Positions 34,402 through 45,769 of a stretch of DNA of 64,000 bases are shown in pieces. The stretch is taken from assembly GCF_026230105.1 (NCBI RefSeq), contig NC_079480.1:30236488-30300487 (forward strand), given 5' to 3'. A program made the position numbers and the translations under genes. Origin of the DNA: Diorhabda sublineata. Lineage: Eukaryota; Arthropoda; Insecta; Coleoptera; Chrysomelidae. The number at the start of each line of letters is the position of its first letter. Within the stretch, counting starts at the first letter, position 1. Under the pieces are notes generated by a model that saw only the letters and a program-made list of their open reading frames with translations, searched no databases and had not been told where the DNA came from.

Positions 34402-36170
34402 AACTAGTTTATAGAGTAAGAAAATGTATACAAAACTCGCTTCAAATGTATTAAAGGGTAAAACTATATTTAAAATAATTATAAATAGGACACGTTATAA
34501 GTTTATGGTATTTTGATAAGTAATTCAAGTTTAAATATTGGTCCATTAAGTGAGAATTTCTTTAAACATATTTCGCCATTGGTGCATTAATCTAATATCT
34601 ATAAATTATACTATTTATTTTCAATCTAAAAGTATTATTGAATGTAAGTTGAGAATATTACATATATACATATTCTGATTGTTGAAGGAACCATAAAACG
34701 TATGTTCTCGAGTATCAGTGATTGCATAATATCTATTTTAGTCGAAGGTAATGGTTATAATGCAAATAACATGAAAACTTGAGATGTTAGCTTACTTTTA
34801 TGTGTTTACATTTAAAAAAAGGCAATCGATGACTAGAAATTATTGTATGTTATACTATTTAACCATCTTCTATTATGAAGTTTTCCAATAATTTCATATA
34901 AAGTTTAAATTTTCCATGGAATCACATTGTCGCATTATCCATTTTCACGTACCCCAAATGATTGACTGTCAAATGATAATTATTTGGTAATAGGGCATTT
35001 TACTATGATGACAAGTTTGAATATTGCGATAATTAGATATGACCTGTGACACATTTTACATTTAAAGAAATAGTGAATAGCTATCAGGAAACCCAATGAT
35101 ACGGCCGAAGATATTGTCGATAATCATGCCAAAAATATTTGATTGTTGTAGTGTTTTGCATGTTAATTATATATAAGTCAAGCACATCTATCAAAACAAA
35201 ATTTGTATTATACTAGTATAGAGTATGTACGTCAAACAAGTTGAATAATTTAATGGTTAATTCAGTCACAATTCTTGATCCCTCAGAGAGGTAAATATTT
35301 TTTTCATTGTGTTGTCACGCCTGGTTTTTGTTTTGTCGGCTGATAGTACACGTGATAAACCTTCTTTCTATTCATCAAGTATGCAATGAGTAAACATTTG
35401 AATTAGATATACGGACATGGACAAAAGACTCCGTCGTTTCGTTAAAACCGTATTTGGATATAAAATATATTAGATACTATTTTATCCAATTTGGCAAAAT
35501 AATTTTTTTGCAATTTTGAATGTAGTTGCATCTATAAAAAACATTTTATTACTTATTATTATTTATATTATTGTTGTAATACGTGAATAGGATTTTTAAA
35601 ATGTGGAAATAAATACATTACTTATATATACTTCATTTTTCTTAAAAACGTATGTTGTAAAGTTTATTTAAAAATCAACTGTTAGTTTATATCCGGCTAT
35701 TTATATTTTGTAATGGAATTTATGGTGCATACGTGAATATATGAATTATTTAAATTTTTTTAGTAATCTTTAGTATTGACTAGGATTTTGTGAAATGTTT
35801 TAATAGTTATTGAATCATAAGAAAATATTTACAATGTGACAACAAGTTTACATTACAAACTGAATCAACAAGGTCAGTGATAAATTGCATTAGGTTTCTT
35901 AATATATATGTGGATCCTTTAAAAGAAGATTAAGGTATTTGTTATCTGCGTTAGAGGTTAGTTACATCACTTTAAAAATATCTTCTATACACTAAAAAAC
36001 ATAATAACGTGATTCCATTACAACAATTATATAAATCTATATGAACCATAACATGGCAATAAACAATATTGGATTAACAAACAAATATTTTTTTCAGTGC
36101 AATTTTTGCCTTTTGAAAAGCTAAGAATCTAAATTCAACATCTGATGGTTGGATAGATCTAACATCCTTT
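34402..36170. other. Intergenic AT-rich DNA
   Basis: No gene, RNA or element recognised. Confidence 0.4.
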
Positions 36171-36189
36171 AACATAAAAAATATCAGTG

Positions 36190-36465
36190 AGTTAAAATGC
36201 TTATCTATTAAAAAAGCAAAAACTGTATTAAAAGAAAATAATTATCCCGAAAAAATGATAAACAACATTAACAAGAAAAGGATAAATAGATACTATAATC
36301 AATCATTTCAATAAATATGATATTAATATAAGCCAAATATTTCACTAAACTAAAATCTAAAACACCCAAAAATAAAAAAAGTAATATTGTATATCAAGTA
36401 ACTTGTAATAATTGTAACGTTGTCCAAGTAGAGCAGACTTCTCAGTATTTATAAAACACAACGAA
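36190..36465 (+). pseudogene. Penelope-like element relic, second copy of the 7.6 kb type
   Basis: The plus strand encodes AKTVLKENNYPEKMINN, then KKSNIVYQVTCNNCNVVQV with EQTSQYL, that is the RT end and the start of GIY-YIG with YIGQT decayed. Nucleotide similarity to 7660-7850 is obvious. As there, a C-richer stretch (36590-36740) and then the leader AAAAAACATAAATTCAATTA (36845) follow in the same order as at 8.5-9.1 kb. Confidence 0.7.
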
Positions 36466-36839
36466 TAGAATAGAGCAGATTTTTATTTGGTTATATTTAA
36501 AACAAATAAAATCAATTTTTTTATATGTAAGAGCATAAGCTCCTTTTGTTCAAATCTGTTCTTCCTACTCGTTTCTTCTTCCGTAATTTCAATCTGTTTT
36601 CCCATTTCCTTCCTTATTTTATTTCTTTCCCGCAGTTCTACAGCCGCCAGGTTGGGATCCAGCCACCAGACTACTAATTCAACTCACTCCAACATCTGGA
36701 AATTAAGTTTGCAACTGGCAACCATTCCGGATTCCCCCTAGATAAGTCCCAGCCTTATTTTTAATATATAAATAAATCTGAGTTGTTTTTAATTTATAAC
36801 TGCTTTTGTTCGTTGTGCCCATTTGGATACGCAGTTAAT

Positions 36840-37075
36840 TCGAAAAAAAAACATAAATTCAATTATAAAGGTTCTAAAATTCTTGAAACGGAAAAAAGAA
36901 AAGAGAATTTTTAGAAATGGTTAGATTAGATAAACCTGAATAATTAAAATAAAATATATACTTCCATTTTGATACAACAACGAAAACCAAAGTGCACAAG
37001 TTCTAATATATTTCTAAGCTTTTGAATACCTGTGTATTTATCATCAGGGACTTAAATTATGGTCAAAGTAAAATG
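36840..37075 (+). repeat. Penelope-type leader plus a CCAAAGTGCAC repeat
   Basis: 36840-36990 resembles 9070-9220. From 36990 the sequence CCAAAGTGCACAAG...TTTTGAATACCTGTGTATTTATCATCAG matches 59390-59480. On the minus strand that block reads CTGATGA, a palindromic stem, then TTCAAAA, similar to a degraded hammerhead. Confidence 0.45.
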
Positions 37076-37284
37076 CCACTTAGCTATATACCTAAACCAT
37101 AATATGACAAGAATGAATCATCAATTTGGAGAGTTTTCAAAAGATTTTTTATTATGGCGAGGGAATATGGAAAGTGCAGTAGGAGAAATTATTTGTTGGT
37201 GGAGAACTACATTCGACTAGAGTAATATTCTGACAACAAGGGAAGCAAATTTGGATGAAACATGGGTTAAAGTAGTTTTGCCTA

Positions 37285-37322
37285 CGAGACGAGACGAACT
37301 TTGAAAAATCTGTCTCGTCTCG
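37285..37322. repeat. 11-bp perfect inverted repeat of CGAGAC units
   Basis: CGAGACGAGAC at 37285-37295 pairs exactly with GTCTCGTCTCG at 37312-37322. A similar run, GTCTCGTCTCGTCTCG, stands at 39062-39077 on the other side of repeat A copy 2. Meaning unknown. Confidence 0.6.
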
Positions 37323-37500
37323 AGTTTCATCTCGCAATAAAAGTCTCATTCCATGTATCGTACGAGAGTGTCGTTAATTTTGTATGTTTCATATCTCAAT
37401 AAAATACACGAACAAAATTAGTTAGGAACCTTATTTGAATGAACTGAAATTTAGTAATCTAACAAGATAAATGCAAAACGTTCATGGATACATGAAATTC

Positions 37501-38482
37501 AAAAAAGCCGTGAGCAGCAGAGCTCCATCACGAAAATCGAATTTTTCGTCAATGAATAATTTTACTAATACACAAACAAATCTTTCCATAAAATGAATTT
37601 CTTGGAAATGATATCAATTCTCTTCAATCTTATTTCTTTATATGGAAAATTTGCTATTCCTCAATAACTTTTCATTTCACAAGTTAACTCCCTCTCTCTC
37701 GAATGAAAATTCATAATTTCAATAGACCCGTTGGTCTCGAACCCTCTTGTTCAATTCCAATTGACAACAAAGAAAAAATTGTCATAATGACAAGAAATTT
37801 CGAAAATGGGAAGTAAAAAAAATCACCTTAGCAACGATCATACTCGTATTATTCATTAAATAGGAGGCGGTCCAGTTCAACAATTACAACGATCAAAATG
37901 ATTTCGGGCGTTTTGTGCTAGAAGAAAACTTTGAACTTGAGAAAGACAATTCTTCAACATCACCCCTACTTGCATGCGAAGTTCGAACCCTCTAGTTAAA
38001 CTTTTTCTGGCCAAAAAATAAGAAAATATAACAAAAATGACCATAAAATGGTGAGGGGTGGAGATGGAAAGTTTCGACCTTAGACAAGAAATCATCTCGC
38101 AACTAATTGAACCTACATGTAAAATTTCATTTTTCAGTCGCTTTTCGTTTGACCTGCAGAGGTGAGCAAAGGTCAAAAACCACTTTTTTTCCACTGCGAC
38201 CCCTCGAAATATTCATTCTAATAACATCAATCCGCCGCCAAAAAAGCCATGTATGCTAATTTTGAACCAAATCGGACCCATAGCAATTGCTCGAGAGACG
38301 AAAATAAGAATTGTAGCTTAAAGAGATATATATATATATATATATAAACTACAGACATTCGAAAAACCATCATAATCGTGTTCAGGAGGTCTCAAAACAT
38401 GGGAAAAATGATGTGCCCCCCATTTTTCTTCTAGTCATGCCTACCGTAATAGTCTAATTTTTCCTTGAAAAATTCGACTAAA
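37501..38482 (+). repeat. Repeat A copy 2, uninterrupted (empty site)
   Basis: Full-length copy of about 980 bases, starting AAAAAAGCCGTGAGCAGCAG and ending TTCGACTAA. At 38326-38345 it has an uninterrupted (TA)n where copy 1 carries the pogo/Tigger insertion. Hairpins lie near both ends: ACGAAAA/TTTTCGT at the start and TAGTC-AATTTTTC/GAAAAATT-GACTA at the end. The 105-codon minus frame at 37877-38194 is the counterpart of that in copy 1. Confidence 0.85.
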
Positions 38483-38574
38483 AATTGATGAAATCACCTC
38501 TAATTTTGCTTTCAACGAACAAAAACAAAATATCAAAAAAAACATTCATTGGGATATAACAGATTATATATATA

Positions 38575-38610
38575 TTATTATTATTATTATTATTATTAAT
38601 AATAATATGA
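38575..38610. repeat. (TTA)n microsatellite
   Basis: About ten TTA units followed by an imperfect inverted end (AATAATAATATG). Confidence 0.85.
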
Positions 38611-38619
38611 TTTTTTCCT

Positions 38620-39725
38620 CAAACTTCGTTGTATGCTGGGAATGGGAAAATGAATAAATTAGCAAGTAAAAATGGAATAAATTTTTCCCAACTTCCATAA
38701 CTGAGGTGTTTAAATGGATTTATGTAAAGTGTATTCATCTAACTCATTGGCAATATTTTTATTTTCAATTCAGTTATTTAAACATGAAATTCATGTCATG
38801 ACTCCGATGTTGATACATCTAAAATTATTATGCTGCAATTTTAAAATAAATTTCAATGTAAGCACGTATTATCACCATATTTATTACCTTTGTCCAATAG
38901 TTCTAGTATAATAGTAGTACTCGTAAATCTCAATAAAGTAAAAATTTCATACACTGGTTGTCGCAATTATGCGGCTACAAAAAATATTTGCCCTTTTTAT
39001 CTGCTACTTTTTCGAATCTCATGTGAGATTTAATACGAGAAAGTGTCGACTTCTCTCACAAGTCTCGTCTCGTCTCGAAAGCGAGTAACATGCTTAAATT
39101 TTTCTTTAAATACAGTTTCGCATTACTGGAAATTATTTATTTGCAAACTCTGTTTTTGTGCACCTAATAACAGGGCTCTACTTTAGTATATTCTGAACAC
39201 ACTGTTTCCAGTTTTATTATCACTAAACTAATAACCATAATCACACAATTAGATACACAGTAAATGGTGAAAATAGCATTTTTAACACCCAATAACGCAA
39301 TAAATGGTATAAGTTTGAAATAACATAATATACATTTTTAAAACCATTCAAAAAATAATTATTTTTAATTTTAACGTGCCGTTTTTGCTTCTAACTTTTG
39401 GTATTGGCTGTAGAAACCACATTATCTAATTACAATCAAAAAATGCATGAATTCCGCTGTTATCAAAAAATATGAAATACAATAAAAAAAGGCAATTTCG
39501 ATAACATTACTGATACTATCCATACTAATTAAGTCGTTTAATACGAATTATTTCCTTTTATGTGGAAAACTTACGAAGTGTTGCTAATAACGAAACATTA
39601 GGAAGAAATGTATCGATAAAATAGTTGATCAGACAAAAATTCAGTTTTGAAATAAGAAGGTTATTATGATCTAAATTATGCTACATCTCTATCAACTTAG
39701 TATAAACTAACTCCCTTTTCAAATC
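38620..39725. other. Intergenic AT-rich DNA with a scrap of the hammerhead repeat family
   Basis: 39193-39262 (CTGAACACACTGTTT...CACACAATTAGATACACAG) matches the tail of copies a and b, but the ribozyme-like core is absent. No gene seen. Confidence 0.5.
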
Positions 39726-39726
39726 A

Positions 39727-41710
39727 TCTTATATATTAAAAAAATTGATGATTTCCATTCCGAGTCCGTTCAGGCGTTCTACCCAACCGAATTGCTTAAT
39801 TTTTTTTTCAGTGAAAGGTATTGATGCACAGATCAGCCATCAACCATCGGATTTCATCTAATTTTCACCATTCTCAAGTTATACTCAAATGCGATTTCCC
39901 CCTGTACATTACTTATGGGAGTTTTTCACATACACACGTTCTATCCTCAATATCTCAGGTTCTATTCAAGATAGAGACTTAGTTTTGATTTAAGAACACT
40001 CGCTGAAATACTTTCTTTCTTTTGAGTTTTTGAACTCTTAAATCGGTTGAGTTGGAGAGGAGCTAGGCGCGGACATTCAATGTGGAGTTATGGTTTTTTG
40101 TAGGATTTTGGCAATTTTTCTACATTTAAAGATCTATATCCCAGGTTCTAATATAGCTACATAGTTCGTTTTGATTTAAGAACACTCGCTGAAACACCTT
40201 CTTTCTTTTGAGTTTTTGAACTTAAATCTGTTGAGTTGGAGAGGAGCTAGGCGCGGACAATCAATGTGGAGTTATGGATTTTTGTAGGTTTTTGGCAATT
40301 TTTCTACATTTCAAGATCTATATCTCAGGTTCTATCCAAGATAGAGACTTCGTTTTGGTTTAAGAACACTCGCTGAAATACCTTCTTTCTTTTGAGTCTT
40401 TGAACACTTAAATATGTTGAGTTGGAGAGGAGCTAGACGCGGACATTCAATATGGAGTTATGGATTTTTGTAGGTTTTTGGCAATTTTTCTACATTCAAA
40501 CATCTATATCTCAGGTTCTAATATAGCTACAGAGTTGGTTTTGATTTAAGAACACTCGCTGAAACACCTTCTTTCTTTTGAGTTTTTGAACACTTAAATC
40601 GGTTGAGTTGGAGAGGAGTTAGGCGCGGACATTCAATGTGGAGTTATGGATTTTTGTAGGTTTTTGGCAATTTTTCTACATTCAAAGATCTATATCTCAG
40701 GTTCTAATATAGCTACAGAGTTGGTTTTGATTTAAGAACACTCGCTGAAACACTTTATTTCTTTTGAGTTTTCGAACACTTGAATCGGTTGAGTTGAAGA
40801 GGAGCTAGGCGCGGACATTCAATGTGGAGTTATGGATTTTTGTAGGTTTTTGGCAATTTTTCTACATTCAAAGATCTATATCTCAGGTTCTATCCAAGAT
40901 AGAGACTTCGTTTTGGTTTAAGAACACTCGCTGAAATACCTTCTTTCTTTTGAGTCTTTGAACACTTAAATATGTTGAGTTGGAGAGGAGCTAGACGCGG
41001 ACATTCAATATGGAGTTATGGATTTTTGTAGGTTTTTGGCAATTTTTCTACATTCAAACATCTATATCTCAGGTTCTAATATAGCTACAGAGTTCGTTTT
41101 AATTTAATAACACTCGCTGAAGCACTTTCTTTCTTTCGAGTTTTTGCACACTTGAATCGGTTGAGTTGAAGAGGAGCTAGGCGCGGACATTCAATGTGGA
41201 GTTATGGATTTTTGTAGGTTTTTGGCAATTTTTCTACTTCTAAGATCTATATCTCAGGTTCTAATATAGCTACAGAGTTCGTTTTGATTTAAGAACACTC
41301 GCTGAAGCACTTTCTTTCTTTCGAGTTTTTGCACACTTGAATCGGTTGAGTTGAAGAGGAGCTAGGCGCGGACATTCAATGTGGAGTTATGGATTTTTGT
41401 AGGTTTTTGGCAATTTTTCTACATTCAAAGATCTATATCCCAGGTTCTAATATAGCTACAAAGTTCGTTTTGATTTAAGAACACTCGCTGAAACACCTTC
41501 TTTCTTTCGAGTTTTTGAAGAATTGAATCGGTTGAGTTGGAGAGGAGCTAGGCGCGGAGATTCAATGTGGAGTTATGGATTTTTGTTCTACATTCAAAGA
41601 ACTATAACTCAGGTTCTAATATAGCTACAGAGTTCGTTCTTTTCTATTATAATGCTTTCTGATACTTATTTAATGGATTCGATGCGAGCGAAGCCGCGGA
41701 TTAAAGCTAG
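39727..41710 (+). mobile_element. Non-autonomous Helitron copy 3, complete, nine 186-bp units
   Basis: It starts TCTTATATATTAAAAAAATT after an A and ends ATTAAAGCTAG before a T, as a Helitron should. GCGAGCGAAGCCGCGG at 41684-41699 is the 3' hairpin, about 10 bases before the CTAG end. The leader is nearly identical to copy 1. The third and sixth units (starting CTATCCAAG at 40332 and 40890) are nearly identical and 558 bases apart, exactly three units, which shows a block duplication. No helicase gene is present. Confidence 0.92.
39960..41640 (+). repeat. 186-bp tandem array, 9 units, with 558-bp block duplication
   Basis: Same unit as in the other two Helitrons. Units 7 and 8 share GAAGCACTTTCTTTCTTTCG and TTGCACACTTGAATCGG and are also nearly identical to each other. 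Confidence 0.95.
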
Positions 41711-41844
41711 TTGATTTGTGAACATTGTCGTTTGTTATTGCGAAGCCAGTGGCAATTTAGAAAGTGAGTAAGTTGTGATAGTGAACGTTTAAAAGAAGCA
41801 AGTTTGTGCAAAACTGGAAATCACCCGAGCAGGCTTAAGTTGGA

Positions 41845-42480
41845 TGATTTTTTATGACTTTAAAAAAGTCCTTACTCAACAACGATGCATAGAATCCCTT
41901 CGTGCAACATTTAAAAGTAAAACCCCATCAGAAAATATAGTTTACAATTGGTTTGTGGAATTTTGATATGTTCGTGCGTCCGTCTGCAATGAATGTCGAG
42001 AAGGTCGCCCAAAAAGATTGTTATACCCAGAAACGTCGATGCTGTCCGTAACAAAATTGAAGAAGATCAGCATGTCACTTACATACAGATAAAGGGGTCT
42101 CTTAAAATATCGCAATACAATCGATTTTTAAATAAACATTTAGGGGTGAGAAAGATATGCTCCAGATGGATTCTGCATGTCAGCTCTCAAGAAGCACATC
42201 AAACAACTGAATATTTGAAGGAGATTAACATCGAATTAACGTCTTAATTCCCGGATTTATCCGATTTATCGCCTAATTACTTTTTTCCTCCGACAAACAA
42301 AAGATACGCGAACAGCACTTTTCATCACCTCCAGAAGTTGTGGATGATTTTCAAAATCGTGTTTTAACTTATCAGTTTCAGGGTAGGAAAAGTGTTTTGA
42401 GCGTATGCTAAAATGTTTAGACCTTAAGGGCGAATATTTCGAAAAGCAATGGAACACTTGGTTTCGAACTTATTCGTTTC
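41845..42480 (+). pseudogene. Mariner transposase relic with internal deletion
   Basis: In shifting frames the plus strand gives WMIFYDFKKVLTQQRC, SLRATFKSKTPSENIVYNWF, ECREGRPKRL, RNVDAVRNKIEEDQHVTYIQ and LGVRKICSRWILHV. This is the N-terminal helix-turn-helix pair and linker of a mariner transposase. It then jumps to FPDLSDLSPNYFF (the SPDLAPxDFF region) and AKMFRP...GRIFRKAMEH (the C terminus CxxLxGEYFEKQ). The central catalytic segment with the first two Asp residues is deleted. Stops are frequent. Confidence 0.85.
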
Positions 42481-42639
42481 TGTTTTCTAGGCTTTCTTAT
42501 AAACGCAACTCTCGAATACATGGTCAACTCAGTTACATATCCAAAAAATCTTACAGTAAAAGAAGATTCATATTTTTTACATCACTCATATTTACATCTA
42601 ACAAGTGTATATTTGACAGTAATTGATAAAAATAATAAT

Positions 42640-43160
42640 AAACCAGTAGCTTTTGGATTACTACCATAAATGGTCACAAACATCATATTGAGAGTTTATG
42701 ATTGGCATATTGAATTGGAGGGAGCTGTCAAATTTTTTCAAACAATAAGCTGATCAGATACTGATTCTTACTGATACTCAATATCGTTCTTTACTGTATT
42801 CGTATAATTATTGTAAAACATTTGAGAATAAATCTTATAAATAAGAAGGTTCTATGTATAGAACTTTTGTTTTCTACTGTATATATATACGATTTATATT
42901 TTTTTTAATTTAGTTTATACTCTGAGTCAAACGTTATGTAAATTATGAACATTATATGTTTATTGGCCAAGGATTCAGGGTATTATAAATATACACATCC
43001 TAAAAATAAATATTTCGCCATTGTGAATTATGAATCATAAACAATTGACGATTGACAAAATGTTATGACCACATTGCCAATTTTAATTTTGAATATTTGA
43101 CATTGATCAAGTGCAAATTACATTACCTAGAATATCGCGATGAGTCAAATGATTCTAAGA
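42640..43160. other. Intergenic AT-rich DNA
   Basis: Nothing recognised. Confidence 0.4.
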
Positions 43161-43167
43161 GATTGAA

Positions 43168-43168
43168 A

Positions 43169-43232
<64 letters not shown>
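43168..43232. repeat. (AT)n microsatellite
   Basis: About 32 AT dinucleotides without interruption. Confidence 0.95.
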
Positions 43233-43235
<3 letters not shown>

Positions 43236-43496
43236 TTGTATAGGAAGTAGCCGAATTGAAGCGCCTAGTTAGTTTGTTGTAATTTCAATGTTTAACTTTA
43301 CGTTACTCATATATTTGAATTGTTTTTATAAAAATTGATGGTATATATTTGTTACATATTAAATTTTATCAAAACTATATTTTTCTGTACTTCTTCTGAA
43401 ATACGAGGGTTGCACTTAAGTTTTCAGATAGACAAATAAAAACCAATATTTATAATTGGTATAGATTTGAATTAATTTTTTTGACCTCGCAATTTA

Positions 43497-43626
43497 TTAG
43501 TCGAATTTTCCAAGGAAAAATTAGACTATTACAGTAGGCATGACTAGAAGAAAAATGGGGGGCACATCATTTTTCCCATGTTTTGAGACCTCCTGAACAC
43601 GATTATGATGGTTTTTCGAATGTCTG

Positions 43627-43687
<61 letters not shown>

Positions 43688-44483
43688 ATTTGGTTCAAAA
43701 TTAGCATACATGACTTTTTTGGCGGTGGATTGATGTTATTAGAGTTTGGTTGAAAACAAATGAATTTTTCGAGGGGTCGCAGTGCAAAAAAGTGGTTTTT
43801 GACCTTTGCTCACCTCTGCAGGTCAAACGAAAAGCGACTAAAAAATGAAATTTTACATGTAGGTTCAATTAGTTGCGAGATGATTTCCTGTCTAAGGTCG
43901 AATCTTTCCATATCCACCCCTCTCCATTTTATGGTCATTTCTGTTATATTTTCTTATTTTTTGGCCAGAAAAAGTTTAACTAGAGAATTCGAACTTCTCA
44001 TGCAAGTAGGAGTGATGTTGAAGAATTGTCTTTGTCAAGTTCAAAGTTTTCTTCATCAGTTCTTCTAGCACAAAACACCCGAAATCATTTTGATCGTTGT
44101 AATTGTTGAACTGGACCGCCTCCTATTAAATGAATAATACGAGTATGATCGTTCCTAGGGTGATTTTTTTTACTTCCCATTTTCGAAATTTCTTGTCATT
44201 ATGACAATTTTTTCTTTGTTGTCAATTGGAATTGAACAAGAGGGTTCGAGACCCCCGGGTCTCTTGAAATTATGAATTTTCATTCGGGGGAGAGAGAGTT
44301 AACTTGTGAAATGAAAAGTTATTGAGGAATAGCAAATTTTCCATATAAAGAAATAAGATTGAGAATTGATATCATTTCCAAGAAATTCATTTTATCGAAA
44401 GATTTGTTTGTGTATTAATTAAATCCTTCATTCGACGAAAAATTCGACTTTCGTGATGGAGCTCTGCTGCTCACGGCTTTTTT
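43497..44483 (-). repeat. Repeat A copy 3, reverse orientation, uninterrupted
   Basis: Reverse complement of the 37.5 kb copy from TTAGTCGAATTTTCC to CGGCTTTTTT, with a long (AT)n at 43634-43684 in place of the short tract of copy 2. The open frame at 43760-44068 corresponds to the minus frames in copies 1 and 2 but its C-terminal end is changed by a frameshift. Confidence 0.85.
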
Positions 44484-44522
44484 GTAATCTACGGGAATAA
44501 CAAGAAATCATTATTTGCCAAA

Positions 44523-45015
44523 AATAGAATGTACAGCGGATGACCCATCCATTCGATGTTTTGACTGTTCAAAAACGTTTTTGTTCGAACTGATGTGTGA
44601 GAGTTCGCATTGTCGTGATGTAGACCGATTCGTCTTCTGCGATTGGTTTCCCTGATTTTTTCGAACACTTCTGATAAACAAATGCTGGTGTACTATTCAG
44701 AATTTACCTTTCTACGCTGCTGTAAAGGAATGGTGTGGACATGTTTCGTTGTTTGGTTTAGTTTCTGGTTCAAATGCATCAATAATGAATCGATTGTCAC
44801 GAGTTTATAGACGTCTTTTGAGGAGAATTTTTTCACCATTTCTTTGCCCCAATCGACACCAGCTTTTTTTGAGCTATTGTCACATGACGATCTTTTAATA
44901 TCAAATTACACACGCATCGATGTTTTCTGGCAGAATCGCCGATTTTGGGCTAATTGCACGAAATTCCTCCTGTACCGAATTGCGACCACATGCGAAACAC
45001 GGAGACTCGAGACAT
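44523..45015 (-). pseudogene. Second mariner transposase relic
   Basis: The minus strand, in broken frames, gives HTIPLQQRRKVNSE, TSICLSEVFEKIRETNRRR and GLHHDNANSHTS, then NIEWMGHPLY. This matches the catalytic core of mariner transposases: the HHDNA box carries the second Asp and is followed by the EWMGHPPYSPDL region, which is cut off at 44523. The N-terminal half (towards 45015) is badly decayed. It lies right next to repeat A copy 3. Confidence 0.8.
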
Positions 45016-45469
45016 CAGAGTAACCCTCGTAAAAGTTTCCTATGCTTTATTATATTCAAGTTTTTAATTAATATACATCAGAAAGTCATTTTTTGTCAAT
45101 GAGATACTACTTATGTTTCTCTCTTCCCACTATTTCGAATTCATCATTAAAATACCCTTTCTGTGGCGGTAGTAAAAAGTAGAAATGAAATTGAGGAAGT
45201 TGTGCAAAGTACTTTTTAAAATATACTACCATTATTACCCTGTGGTTTTTCCAGAAAAATAGTGACATTCTTTTATTTTTGCAAATATTTCATTAATGAT
45301 GTTGTCTCCAAGTTTCAGTGCTCAATTTTTCACGTAATAAACAAATCATAGCTTCCAGTAGAGAATTGAGTTGTAGAATTTGAAAAATATTTTGTTTCAA
45401 AAGAAAAAATATACCTTTTCGCTGTTCTAGTGCTGATTTTATTGTTAAGTTTTATGGAAGTTATGTAAA

Positions 45470-45765
45470 GGTTAATTCTCGGCACATAAAGAGATTACAT
45501 GCCCGGCTGCTTCACCCCCTTTTTCCACAGATTTGTAATTCTCAATGTTTCTTATTGTCATTTTCATAAGGTGTTTATTCGAGTGATAGTGTCCTGCTAG
45601 GAACCCAATAAGATCGCGAAGGTTATTCCTAAGTAGTTTTATTTATTTGTATTCTCACTTGAGTACTATTTTCTTCAGTTCTGCTTTTAGATAACTACGC
45701 CCTAGGAAACAAAACGGTTTTAATCCAGTCCGGGTACAGCTCTGCCGCTAGTACACGGTGGATTC
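45470..45765 (-). pseudogene. LINE (R1/Jockey/I-like) C-terminal tail relic
   Basis: The minus strand encodes LRDLIGFLAGHYHSNKHLMK, then a short spacer and GHVISLCA, which resembles the conserved tail l-TGHc-l-HLh-mg...C..C.....HxLC.C of these LINEs. The two inner cysteines have been lost. Upstream (45680-45760) GLKPFCFLGRSYLK may be more of the same tail. Confidence 0.6.
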
Positions 45766-45769
45766 CTAT

